From the NCBI RefSeq assembly GCF_002018875.1, contig NZ_MVOL01000013.1, positions 62,001 to 126,000 of the forward strand: a DNA stretch of 64,000 bases, read 5' to 3'. Numbering within the stretch: the stretch's first letter is position 1; every line of letters begins with the position of its first letter. The notes under the pieces are model-generated. The model searched no databases, was not told where the DNA came from, and saw only the letters and a program-made list of their open reading frames with translations. Of the stretch, positions 18,107-26,236 are shown piece by piece. This DNA is from Pseudomonas sp. MF4836 (GTDB lineage Bacteria; Pseudomonadota; Gammaproteobacteria; Pseudomonadales; Pseudomonadaceae). The position numbers were made by a program, and so were the translations under genes.

Positions 18107-19306
18107 ATGTCTGGTAATCGTGGCGTCGTGTATCTCGGCAACGGCAAGGTCGAAGTACAGAAAATCGACTATCCCAAAATGCAGGACCCCCGTGGCAGGA
18201 AGATTGAGCACGGCGTCATCCTGCGCGTGGTTTCCACCAACATCTGCGGCTCCGACCAACACATGGTGCGCGGCCGTACCACCGCCCAGACCGGCCTGGT
18301 TCTGGGGCATGAAATTACCGGCGAAGTGATCGAGAAGGGCAGCGACGTCGAGAACCTGAAACTCGGCGATCTGGTGTCGGTGCCGTTCAACGTGGCATGC
18401 GGGCGCTGCCGTTCCTGCAAGGAGCAGCACACCGGGGTTTGCTTGAGCGTCAACCCGGCCCGCCCTGGCGGTGCCTATGGCTATGTCGACATGGGCGACT
18501 GGACCGGCGGCCAGGCTGAATATGTGCTGGTGCCTTACGCCGACTTCAACCTGCTGAAGCTGCCGGACCGCGACAAGGCCATGGAGAAAATCCGCGACCT
18601 GACCTGCCTCTCCGACATTCTGCCCACCGGTTACCACGGTGCCGTGACGGCGGGCGTAGGGCCTGGCAGTACGGTGTATGTGGCCGGTGCCGGCCCGGTC
18701 GGCCTGGCGGCTGCGGCGTCTGCCCGCTTGCTGGGGGCGGCGGTGGTGATCATTGGTGACGTGAACCCGATCCGCCTGGCCCACGCCAAGGCCCAGGGTT
18801 TTGAAATCGCCGACCTGTCCAAGGACACCCCGCTGCACGAACAGATTGCGGCCTTGCTCGGCGAGCCGGAAGTCGATTGCGCGGTGGACGCCGTGGGCTT
18901 CGAAGCCCGTGGTCATGGGCATGACGGGGTCAAGCACGAGGCCCCGGCCACCGTGCTCAACTCGTTGATGGGCGTGGTGCGGGTGGCGGGCAAAATCGGG
19001 ATTCCCGGCCTGTACGTGACCGAAGACCCGGGTGCGGTGGACGCCGCAGCCAAAATGGGCAGCCTGAGCATTCGCTTCGGCCTGGGCTGGGCCAAATCCC
19101 ACAGCTTCCACACCGGTCAGACCCCGGTGATGAAGTACAACCGCCAATTGATGCAAGCCATCATGTGGGACCGGATCAAAATCGCCGACATCGTCGGGGT
19201 CGAAGTCATCAGCCTCGACGACGCCCCTCGCGGCTACGGCGAATTCGATGCCGGCGTACCGAAGAAATTCGTCATCGACCCGCACAAGCTCTTCAGCGCT
19301 GCTTAA
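18107..19306 (+). CDS. fdhA: Glutathione-independent formaldehyde dehydrogenase
   Basis: A 399-residue zinc-dependent medium-chain dehydrogenase that oxidises formaldehyde to formate with bound NAD, the toxic by-product of betaine and sarcosine demethylation. Catalytic zinc ligands include C47 (NICGSDQH) and H68 (GHE). The structural zinc cysteines are C98, C101, C104 and C112. VAGAGPVGLAAA is the NAD-binding loop. The ATG at 18107 follows AGAGGTG. It closes the betaine-formaldehyde cluster and ends in a clear terminator. Confidence 0.95.
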   Translation: MSGNRGVVYLGNGKVEVQKIDYPKMQDPRGRKIEHGVILRVVSTNICGSDQHMVRGRTTAQTGLVLGHEITGEVIEKGSDVENLKLGDLVSVPFNVACGRCRSCKEQHTGVCLSVNPARPGGAYGYVDMGDWTGGQAEYVLVPYADFNLLKLPDRDKAMEKIRDLTCLSDILPTGYHGAVTAGVGPGSTVYVAGAGPVGLAAAASARLLGAAVVIIGDVNPIRLAHAKAQGFEIADLSKDTPLHEQIAALLGEPEVDCAVDAVGFEARGHGHDGVKHEAPATVLNSLMGVVRVAGKIGIPGLYVTEDPGAVDAAAKMGSLSIRFGLGWAKSHSFHTGQTPVMKYNRQLMQAIMWDRIKIADIVGVEVISLDDAPRGYGEFDAGVPKKFVIDPHKLFSAA

Positions 19307-19323
19307 TTCCAGCCGCAACAAAC

Positions 19324-19351
19324 AGGGCGACCCACGGGTCGCCCTTTTTTT
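19324..19351 (+). terminator. Rho-independent terminator after fdhA
   Basis: Stem agggcgaccc/gggtcgccct with a tiny loop, then seven T residues. Confidence 0.9.
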
Positions 19352-19490
19352 CCTCCGCCCCCCAGCCGCCCGGTAGCCTGCGCTGGCCCCCATCGGGTGC
19401 CGTGGCGTGTCAGGTGTGTGGATGTCATTTTGCAGCCCCAGCGCCTGTCGAGCGGCTGATGGGTGGAGAAACAGCTTCAATCTGAACCGC

Positions 19491-20060
19491 TCAAAACCCC
19501 CGCCCCGGGTAGTCAAACCAATGCGCGCCGGATAGCACGTCTTCAATCTGCGCCTGGCTATACAGCCCGGGGGCATCGCGTTGATAGCGCGATCGCCATT
19601 GCGGCAGCCACCAGTAGTTGAGTGCGGTACCCCTCGGGGTCATGACGAAGCCCAGCACCGAGGCATCGATAAGCCCACGCTGATACAGCTCATGACTGCG
19701 ATCCATAAAGCCGAGGTAATAATCGATAGGCAGGCTAAGCATCACCATCACGGTGTGCACCTTTTCGGTGGGCGTGCGCTGGGGGTTTTGCAGAAGGCTC
19801 AGGGCTTCGCAGTAGTGCTGCCGGGGTTCGCGTGCGAGGGCGTGGGCGGCGGGTAGTTCGAGAACGGTGAAGGGGCTGCCGTTGTCTCTCCAATCGGCCC
19901 CACCCGTGGCGTCGGCGTATTGGCTGATAACCGTGCCCAAGGGGCCGGAGGTGGTTGATTCGGCGCTGCATACCGCCTCATCGACCGGAGTGCCGATTCT
20001 CCAGATGCCAACCAGTGTTGCCAGGCCCAGCAGGCCGCAAACATACAGAAAACGTTTCAT
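19491..20060 (-). CDS. Hypothetical exported or membrane-anchored protein
   Basis: A 189-residue protein I do not recognise. The N-terminus MKRFLYVCGLLGLATLVGIW is a signal peptide or membrane anchor. The rest is soluble, with three cysteines and a Trp/Tyr-rich C-terminal third (LNYWWLPQWRSRYQ). The start at 20060 is chosen for the leader; the frame is open 31 codons further upstream. It lies downstream of, and on the same strand as, the sigma/anti-sigma pair, separated by about 150 bases, so it may or may not belong to that regulon. Confidence 0.6.
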   Translation of the reverse strand: MKRFLYVCGLLGLATLVGIWRIGTPVDEAVCSAESTTSGPLGTVISQYADATGGADWRDNGSPFTVLELPAAHALAREPRQHYCEALSLLQNPQRTPTEKVHTVMVMLSLPIDYYLGFMDRSHELYQRGLIDASVLGFVMTPRGTALNYWWLPQWRSRYQRDAPGLYSQAQIEDVLSGAHWFDYPGRGF

Positions 20061-20209
20061 TGTGCTTCGCTTATAACGCCGAAAAAGGGTGAGTCCTTCA
20101 CACCAGCAGCCCCTGGCCGGTCTGAGGCCAAGGGGTTTGCGCGGCATTTTCAATCAGCTTGGGTTCGAACGCCATCTCGGGACTGATTTTTCATGCCCGC
20201 CACTGAGGT

Positions 20210-20884
20210 TCACAACGCCACCAATGGCCCCTGATACAACACCGGCCCGGTCGGTTGCCCGGTGGGCGAGCCGCCATGGGGTTCGAGGCTGACGGCCAGG
20301 GCGATGGGGGTGCCCAGCAGGTCGCGTTGGGCCTGGCTCAGGTTGATCCGGCCCTTGCCGCCCACCGGCACCACGCCCAGGGAGATGGGTTTGCCGTCGG
20401 CCGGTATGGCCCACAGCTCCAGGCTGCGATCCAGGCCGACGGTGGCCAGGGCCAGGGGGTCGACCTGCAGGTATTGGCCATGGGCCTGGATCTGCAACGC
20501 CGGTTGCTGGCTGGCGCTGAGCAGGGTGGCGCTGTAGCGCACGCTGTCGCTCTGGTAGATGAAACCGATGTACAGCGAGGCCAGCACCGCACAGGCGGCG
20601 ACCACCAGACGCAAACGCATCCACAGGGGTTGCTTGGGCGGCACGTGCAGGCGTTGCGGTTCGATGCGGGCCTGGATCGCCTGCCACACTCGCTCCGGCA
20701 CGTCCTGCTCCGGGAGTGTGTGGGTCAGGCTGGCGAGGTGTTCTTGCCATTGCGCCACTTCGGCGCGCAAGGCCGCGTCATCCAGCAGCCATTGCTCGAA
20801 GCGGCGTCGGGCCGCTCCCTGCATCAGGCCGATGCTGTAGTCGGCGGCGAGGGCGCGGCGCAGGGCGGGGGTTTGGTAATTCAT
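20210..20884 (-). CDS. RskA-type anti-sigma factor
   Basis: A 224-residue membrane anti-sigma factor. The N-terminal cytoplasmic part (1-90) holds the sigma-binding segment (ADYSIGLMQGAARRRFEQWL), one membrane helix lies at about 90-112, and a periplasmic anti-sigma-K-type domain follows (LELWAIPADGKPISLGVVP). Family members hold their partner ECF sigma factor at the membrane until proteolysis. The start overlaps the sigma stop by four bases (ATGA), typical of this pair. Confidence 0.85.
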   Translation of the reverse strand: MNYQTPALRRALAADYSIGLMQGAARRRFEQWLLDDAALRAEVAQWQEHLASLTHTLPEQDVPERVWQAIQARIEPQRLHVPPKQPLWMRLRLVVAACAVLASLYIGFIYQSDSVRYSATLLSASQQPALQIQAHGQYLQVDPLALATVGLDRSLELWAIPADGKPISLGVVPVGGKGRINLSQAQRDLLGTPIALAVSLEPHGGSPTGQPTGPVLYQGPLVAL

Positions 20885-21522
20885 GATTCAAGGCACCTGC
20901 GCAGGCGCTCCATGCCGCGACGAATCCACGACTTGACCGAGCCCAGGGGCGCGGCCAGGTGTTCGGCCAATTCCGAGCACGACAGGCCCTGGAAGTAGGC
21001 CACGCTGATGGACTGGCGCTGCATGCTTTCCAGGGTCGCCAGGCAGCGGTTCAAGGCGCTGGCATCGCGTTCGCGGTCCAGTTGCTCGTGGGCTGACAGG
21101 CTTTGATCCTCCAACTGTTGTTCTTCCAGTGCGCCCAGGGGGCGTTCGCGGTGTTTGCGCAACTGGTCGATGGCCTGATTGCGAGTGATGTTGATCATCC
21201 AGGTCAGCGGCGCGGACAGGTGCGCCTGGTAGCGCGAGGCGTTGTTCCAGATGCGCACGAAGCTTTCCTGCAACACCTCTTCCGCCAGGTCGCGGCGGCC
21301 CATGAAGCGCAGGGCTACCCCGTGCAGTCGCGGCGCGACGCTGCGGTACAAGGTTTCGAAGGCGTGCCGGTCACCCAGTGAACACTGGGCCAGCAGCTGT
21401 CTGAGCTGATCGGTATCGACAGTGGAAATAACCGTTCTCCAGGCAGTCCAGGGGTGAGCCCAAGGCGACGGGCCGCGAAGGTGGCTTGAGGTTAGTCCAG
21501 GGTGGGCGGTTGTTCCATTCAT
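20881..21522 (-). CDS. ECF sigma factor, SigK-like
   Basis: A 213-residue extracytoplasmic-function sigma factor. Region 2 is at about 45-110 (RRDLAEEVLQESFVRIWN, then LTWMINITRNQAIDQLRKH). Region 4 is at about 155-210 (SISVAYFQGLSCSELAEHL, PLGSVKSWIRRGMERLR). The ATG at 21522 is preceded by GGAGG. Eighteen open codons further upstream are rejected because they would overlap the likely promoter (GCATCC, 16 bases, CGTATA at 21547-21574, minus strand). Co-translated with its RskA-type anti-sigma; divergent from the DUF2780 gene. Confidence 0.88.
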   Translation of the reverse strand: MNGTTAHPGLTSSHLRGPSPWAHPWTAWRTVISTVDTDQLRQLLAQCSLGDRHAFETLYRSVAPRLHGVALRFMGRRDLAEEVLQESFVRIWNNASRYQAHLSAPLTWMINITRNQAIDQLRKHRERPLGALEEQQLEDQSLSAHEQLDRERDASALNRCLATLESMQRQSISVAYFQGLSCSELAEHLAAPLGSVKSWIRRGMERLRRCLES

Positions 21523-21546
21523 CAGGGTGTCCTCCAGGCCCTTGGA

Positions 21547-21574
21547 TATACGTGGGCAAGCAGCTGGCGGATGC
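21547..21574 (-). promoter_or_regulatory. Candidate autoregulated ECF promoter
   Basis: On the minus strand GCATCC (21569-21574) and CGTATA (21547-21552) are separated by 16 bases and end 25 bases before the sigma ATG. CATCC/CG-T-A-type elements resemble promoters of SigK-like factors. Assigned by eye only. Confidence 0.35.
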
Positions 21575-21713
21575 ACCCCGTTGGTTTTTTTTCAGGAGCG
21601 CTGTTCCCGTCTCGCGCCGACCAGCGTTCGGAACATTACTTCGGGAATTCAGTCAAAAAACTGTTTTCCATCCCACTCTTGAGGATGGCGCAGCGTTCAC
21701 TGAGGTTGGCTCG

Positions 21714-22271
21714 ATGAGGATTTCACGCGGTTTGCTACTGGCTTCGCTGATGACCCTGGCTGCGAGTCCGGTGTTTGCGGGGTTCAACCTGGGTGATGTG
21801 GCCGGAGCCATTGCCGGCGCCCAGGGCAACAAGGCCGGCGAGGCGGCCACCACCCCGCAAGCGGCCGGTTTGCTCGATACCCTGGGTTCGCAATTGAACG
21901 TGTCGCCGGAGCAGGCAGTGGGCGGCGCGGGAGCCATGCTCGGCCTGGCAAAAAACCGGCTCAGTTCCACCGATTACGCGCAGTTGGCGAAAAGCGTGCC
22001 CGGCCTTGATCAACTGACTGGCAACAATGCCCTCGGCGGGCTTGGCGGTTTGGGTGGCTTGCTCGGTGATTCGGCCAAATCCCCGGCCCTGGACGGGCTG
22101 CTGGGCAATGTGAAAAACACCAACGACCTGAACAACACCTTCGGCGCCCTGGGCATGGACAGCGGCATGATCGGCCAGTTTGCGCCGTTGATCCTGCAAT
22201 ACCTGGGGCAGCAGGGCGTCGGTGGTTCGTTGCTGCAAAGCCTGAGCGGCATCTGGGGCACAGGCAGCTGA
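21714..22271 (+). CDS. DUF2780 family exported protein
   Basis: A 185-residue protein with a signal peptide (MRISRGLLLASLMTLAASPVFAG). The mature part is rich in Gly, Ala and Leu with a low-complexity GGLGGLGGLLG stretch near residue 107. It fits the DUF2780 (VcgC/VcgE-like) family of unknown function. The ATG at 21714 follows GAGG; frames further upstream lack a leader. It is divergent from the ECF sigma gene and could be a target of it. It converges on the acyltransferase gene with no gap. Confidence 0.7.
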   Translation: MRISRGLLLASLMTLAASPVFAGFNLGDVAGAIAGAQGNKAGEAATTPQAAGLLDTLGSQLNVSPEQAVGGAGAMLGLAKNRLSSTDYAQLAKSVPGLDQLTGNNALGGLGGLGGLLGDSAKSPALDGLLGNVKNTNDLNNTFGALGMDSGMIGQFAPLILQYLGQQGVGGSLLQSLSGIWGTGS

Positions 22272-23159
22272 TCAGTTGCCCTCGGCGCGCAATTGGGCGA
22301 TGCGCTGATCCTTCTCGGTCCAGAGCTGGTTGACCCAGTTCTGGATCTGCTGGCGGAAGGCCGGATCGTTTTCGTAGTCGCCCTGCCACAACGCCGGGTC
22401 CAGCTCGCGGGTGCGGATGTCGATGATGACCTTGGGCACCGCGCCGCTGATCAGGTCCCAGAAGCCAGGAATCGTCGGCTGTGGATAGACCACGGTCACA
22501 TCCAGAATCGCATCCAGCTGTTCACCCATCGCCGCCAGCACAAAGGCCACGCCGCCGGCCTTGGGCTTGAGCAAATGGGTGAAAGGTGATTGTTGCTGCG
22601 CGCGCTTGGCCGGGGTGAAACGGGTGCCTTCCAGGTAGTTGACCACGGTCACCGGCTGGCGCTTGAACAGCTCGCAGGCGGCGCGGGTGATGTCCAGGTC
22701 CTTGCCTTGCAACTGCGGGTGTTTGGCCAGGAAGGCCTTGCTGTAGCGCTTCATGAAGGGGTAGTCCAGCGCCCACCAGGCCAGGCCCAGGAACGGCACC
22801 CAGATCAGTTCCTTCTTGAGGAAGAACTTGAAGAACGGCGTACGCCGGTTGAGGGTCTGGATCAGCGCCGGAATATCGACCCAGGACTGGTGATTGCTGA
22901 TCACCAGGTAGGAGGTGTCGACCCGCAGCCCCTCGCCGCCGCGAATATCCCACCGGGTGGGGATGCACAGGGCGAAAATCAGCTTGTCGATCTCGGCCCA
23001 GGTTTCGGCGATCCACATCACCGCCCAGGATGCGTAATCGCGCAGGCGCCCCGGCAGGACCAGCTTGAGCAGGGCAAACACCATCAGCGGGCCGAACAGG
23101 ACCAGGGTGTTGAGCAACAGCAGCAGGGTGACGAAACAGCCGGTGAGCAGGCGGCGCAT
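22272..23159 (-). CDS. PlsC-type acyltransferase (YihG-like)
   Basis: A 295-residue membrane-associated 1-acyl-glycerol-3-phosphate-type acyltransferase. The catalytic NHxxxxD motif is NHQSWVD with H90 and D95. The later YLEGTR block binds the glycerol phosphate. A hydrophobic N-terminal segment (8-34) anchors it. It resembles E. coli YihG, an acyltransferase that modifies phosphatidic acid composition. The stop codon abuts the DUF2780 stop. Confidence 0.85.
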   Translation of the reverse strand: MRRLLTGCFVTLLLLLNTLVLFGPLMVFALLKLVLPGRLRDYASWAVMWIAETWAEIDKLIFALCIPTRWDIRGGEGLRVDTSYLVISNHQSWVDIPALIQTLNRRTPFFKFFLKKELIWVPFLGLAWWALDYPFMKRYSKAFLAKHPQLQGKDLDITRAACELFKRQPVTVVNYLEGTRFTPAKRAQQQSPFTHLLKPKAGGVAFVLAAMGEQLDAILDVTVVYPQPTIPGFWDLISGAVPKVIIDIRTRELDPALWQGDYENDPAFRQQIQNWVNQLWTEKDQRIAQLRAEGN

Positions 23160-23359
23160 AAGGCACTCTTGAAATCATTTTGGCGCGCCATGATAAGCAG
23201 CTTCGGCGAACAGGCCAAATCCCAGTGTGCTGACGAATGTTTCACCCATGACCGGGTATGCTTTTCATTCGCTGCGCCGCTAACACGGTGGCGCTGGCGA
23301 ACGAATTCAGCGGCAAGGGTCTAAAATCCCGCTGCCCACTCTTCAAGGAACCCCACCAC

Positions 23360-23860
23360 GTGAAAGCCGTCCTTGCTCTTTTGTCTCTCCTGGCCCTGCC
23401 GGTCATGGCCGCCGAGCCGACCCTCTACGGGCGTTACGAAAACATTCGCTTGCCGGAAATCGGTGAAACCCTCAAGGCCAAGATGGACACCGGGGCCCTG
23501 ACCGCCTCGCTGTCGGCCAAGGACATCGAGACCTTCACCCGTGACGGCGAGGACTGGGTGCGCTTTCGCCTGGCCACCAAGGACGCCGATAACAAGGTCT
23601 ACGAACACAAGGTGGCGCGGATCAGCAAGATCAAGAGTCGCTCCGACGAAGATGACGAGAAGGACGAGCCGCAGTCCGCCAAGCGTCCGGTGGTCGACCT
23701 GGAAATGTGCCTGGGCAACGTCAAGCGCACGGTGGAGGTCAACCTGACCGACCGCAGCAGCTTCAACTACCCGTTGCTGATCGGCGCCAAGGCCCTGCGT
23801 GAATTTGGCGCGGCGGTGAACCCGGCCCGGCGCTACACCGCAGACAAACCTGACTGCTGA
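23360..23860 (+). CDS. Retropepsin-like protease (RimK-associated type)
   Basis: A 166-residue exported protein of the family often named ATP-dependent zinc protease or retropepsin-like aspartic protease. The signal peptide VKAVLALLSLLALPVMAAEP is followed by KMDTGALTASL, with the catalytic-type D43 in DTGA. A charged loop (KSRSDEDDEKDEP) lies in the middle. It uses a GTG start at 23360, preceded by AAGGA; upstream in-frame codons lack a leader. It lies directly upstream of creB. Confidence 0.78.
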   Translation: MKAVLALLSLLALPVMAAEPTLYGRYENIRLPEIGETLKAKMDTGALTASLSAKDIETFTRDGEDWVRFRLATKDADNKVYEHKVARISKIKSRSDEDDEKDEPQSAKRPVVDLEMCLGNVKRTVEVNLTDRSSFNYPLLIGAKALREFGAAVNPARRYTADKPDC

Positions 23861-23935
23861 TGGCTGCTGCATCTGATTGACGCGGCCAGAGGCATCCGGC
23901 ACCGTTCGGGCATTCAACTCCTGTGCCCGGACGCC

Positions 23936-24616
23936 ATGCCCCATATCCTGATTGTCGAAGACGAAGCGGCGATAGCCGATACGCTGATTTTCGCCCTGCA
24001 AGGCGAAGGTTTCAGCACCACCTGGCTGAGCCTGGGGCAGGCGGCGCTGGAACATCAGCGGGCGACGCCGGCGGACCTGATCATTCTCGACATCGGCCTG
24101 CCCGATATCAGCGGCTTTGAAACCTGCAAGCAACTGCGGCGCTTCAGCGAGGTGCCGGTGATGTTTCTCAGCGCCCGCGACGGTGAAATCGACCGGGTGG
24201 TGGGCCTGGAAATCGGCGCTGACGATTACGTGGTCAAGCCGTTCAGCCCGCGCGAGGTGGCGGCGCGGGTCAAGGCGATTCTCAAGCGCATGGGGCCGCG
24301 GGCCATTGCTGAACCGGCTTCGGCGCTGTTTGTGGTGGACGCCGAGCGGGTGCAGATCAGCTACCGCAACCAGCCCCTGAGCCTGACCCGTCACGAGTTT
24401 CGCCTGTTGCAGTGCCTGCTGGAGCAGCCGGAGCGGGTCTTCAGTCGCGAACAGTTGCTCGATGCCCTGGGGGTGGCGGCGGACGCCGGTTACGAGCGCA
24501 GCATCGACAGCCATATCAAGAGCGTGCGCGCCAAATTGCGCCTGGTGGCCGCCACCGCCGAGCCGATCCAGACCCACCGCGGCCTGGGTTACAGCTACAG
24601 CCCGAGTCATAGCTGA
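23936..24616 (+). CDS. creB: Response regulator CreB
   Basis: A 226-residue OmpR-type regulator. Receiver domain 1-115 with acidic residues E8/D9, phosphoacceptor D52 (LDIGLPD) and K101 (VKPF). Winged-helix DNA-binding domain at about 130-225. Partner of CreC; CreB binds tandem TTCAC-type tags and activates creD. In pseudomonads the system affects envelope stress and beta-lactam responses. Its stop overlaps the creC start by one base. Confidence 0.92.
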   Translation: MPHILIVEDEAAIADTLIFALQGEGFSTTWLSLGQAALEHQRATPADLIILDIGLPDISGFETCKQLRRFSEVPVMFLSARDGEIDRVVGLEIGADDYVVKPFSPREVAARVKAILKRMGPRAIAEPASALFVVDAERVQISYRNQPLSLTRHEFRLLQCLLEQPERVFSREQLLDALGVAADAGYERSIDSHIKSVRAKLRLVAATAEPIQTHRGLGYSYSPSHS

Positions 24617-26037
24617 TGTCCCTCGGCATCCGGATCTTCCTGGTGTATGCGCTGTTTATCGGCCTGACCAGCTACTTTGTGCTCAGCACCGTGATGGAGG
24701 AAATCCGTCCCGGGGTGCGCCAATCCACCGAAGAAACCCTGGTGGACACCGCCAACCTGATGGCCGAGATCCTGCGCGATGACTTCAAGGCCGGCACCCT
24801 CAATGAAAACCGCTGGCCGCAACTGCTCGAGGCCTACGGCGAGCGGCAGCCGGCGGCCAGTATCTGGGGCCTGCCGAAGAACCAGGTCAACCACCGCATC
24901 TATGTCACCGACGACCAGGGCAAGGTGGTGCTGGACTCCAGCGGAGTCGCGGTGGGCCAGGATTATTCGCGCTGGAACGACGTGTACCTGACCTTGCGCG
25001 GCCAGTACGGTGCGCGTTCGTCGCGGGCGGTGGCCGATGATCCGAACTCGTCGGTCATGCACGTGGGCGCGCCGATCCGTGACAAGGGCAAGATCATCGG
25101 CGTGGTCACCGTGGCCAAACCCAACAGCTCGTTGCAGCCTTATGTCGACCGCACCGAACGCCGTCTGGTGTGGTACGGCATCGGCCTGATTGCCCTGGGC
25201 CTGCTGTTCGGCGCGTTGCTGTCCTGGTGGCTCAGCGCGGCGTTGCGCCGCCTGACCGCCTATGCCCAGGCGGTCAGCGAAGGCCGGCGTGCCGCATTGC
25301 CGCATTACCGTGGTGGTGAGCTGGAGCAACTGGCCACGGCGGTGGAGCACATGCGCACCCAGCTTGAGGGCAAGGCCTACGTCGAACGTTATGTGCACAC
25401 CCTGACCCACGAATTGAAAAGCCCGCTGGCGGCGATTCGTGGCGCCGCGGAGTTGCTGCAGGGCGAGATGCCGGTGGAGCAGCAGCAGCGCTTTGTCGGC
25501 AACATCGGCAGTGAAAGCGCACGCATGCAGCAGTTGATCGAGCGCCTGCTGGACCTGGCCCAGGTCGAGCAGCGCCAGGGGCTGGAAGAGCGAGTCGAGG
25601 TGCCGTTGGCGACCCTGATCGATGAGTTGCTGCAAAGCCAGAGCGCGCGGATCGAGCGTAAGCAATTGCAGATCGAACAGCGCATCGATCCGAATCTGAC
25701 CCTGATCGGTGAGCCGTTCCTGTTGCGCCAGGCCATTGGCAATCTGCTGGAAAACGCCCTGGACTTCACCCCGGCCCAGGGCGTGCTGCGGTTCTTTGCC
25801 AAGCAATTGGGGGCGCAGGTCGAGTTCAGCCTGTTCAACCAGGCCGAGGCGATTCCGGAGTATGCCCTGGCCCGCCTCTGCGAGCGCTTCTACTCCCTGC
25901 CACGCCCGGACAGTGGGCGCAAAAGCACTGGCCTGGGGCTGAACTTCGTCGAAGAAGTGGTGCAACTGCACGGTGGCCGCATGACCATCGGCAACGTTCC
26001 CGGCGGCGTGCAAGTCACCCTCCACCTCCCTCGATAA
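24616..26037 (+). CDS. creC: Sensor histidine kinase CreC
   Basis: A 473-residue inner-membrane sensor. Membrane segments are at about 8-26 and 184-206, enclosing a periplasmic CreC-type sensor domain. A HAMP-like linker is followed by the H-box THELKSP with H265, and the ATPase domain has the N-box (NLLENALDF) and the G-box STGLGLNFVEEV. Co-transcribed with creB. Confidence 0.92.
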   Translation: MSLGIRIFLVYALFIGLTSYFVLSTVMEEIRPGVRQSTEETLVDTANLMAEILRDDFKAGTLNENRWPQLLEAYGERQPAASIWGLPKNQVNHRIYVTDDQGKVVLDSSGVAVGQDYSRWNDVYLTLRGQYGARSSRAVADDPNSSVMHVGAPIRDKGKIIGVVTVAKPNSSLQPYVDRTERRLVWYGIGLIALGLLFGALLSWWLSAALRRLTAYAQAVSEGRRAALPHYRGGELEQLATAVEHMRTQLEGKAYVERYVHTLTHELKSPLAAIRGAAELLQGEMPVEQQQRFVGNIGSESARMQQLIERLLDLAQVEQRQGLEERVEVPLATLIDELLQSQSARIERKQLQIEQRIDPNLTLIGEPFLLRQAIGNLLENALDFTPAQGVLRFFAKQLGAQVEFSLFNQAEAIPEYALARLCERFYSLPRPDSGRKSTGLGLNFVEEVVQLHGGRMTIGNVPGGVQVTLHLPR

Positions 26038-26040
26038 CTA

Positions 26041-26143
26041 CCCTGTAGCCGCTGGCCCGCAAGGGCGCTGAGGATCTGGCGGGATAAATGCGTTGGTCGT
26101 TGAGGGCCAGCGCAGCCTCGCGGGCTCGGCAGCGGCTACAGGG
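26041..26143. repeat. REPIN between creC and creD
   Basis: ccctgtagccgct at the left and agcggctacaggg at the right are perfect inverse ends around about 75 bases, in the GTAGCCGCTGCC REP family. It starts three bases after the creC stop. Confidence 0.8.
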
Positions 26144-26154
26144 GTACGAAAATC

Positions 26155-26170
26155 TCCACACAGTCTCCAC
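26155..26170 (+). promoter_or_regulatory. creD: cre-tag-like CreB site
   Basis: TCCAC at 26155-26159 and TCCAC at 26166-26170 are separated by six bases. The known CreB/BlrA tag is TTCAC-N6-TTCAC, so each half differs by one base with the exact 11-base period. It lies 67-82 bases upstream of the creD start. Confidence 0.55.
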
Positions 26171-26236
26171 ATTGCCCTCATAAAGCCCCCATGTGGGCGG
26201 CCCAGACTCTCTCTCATACGAATCGGGAGAGAATCC

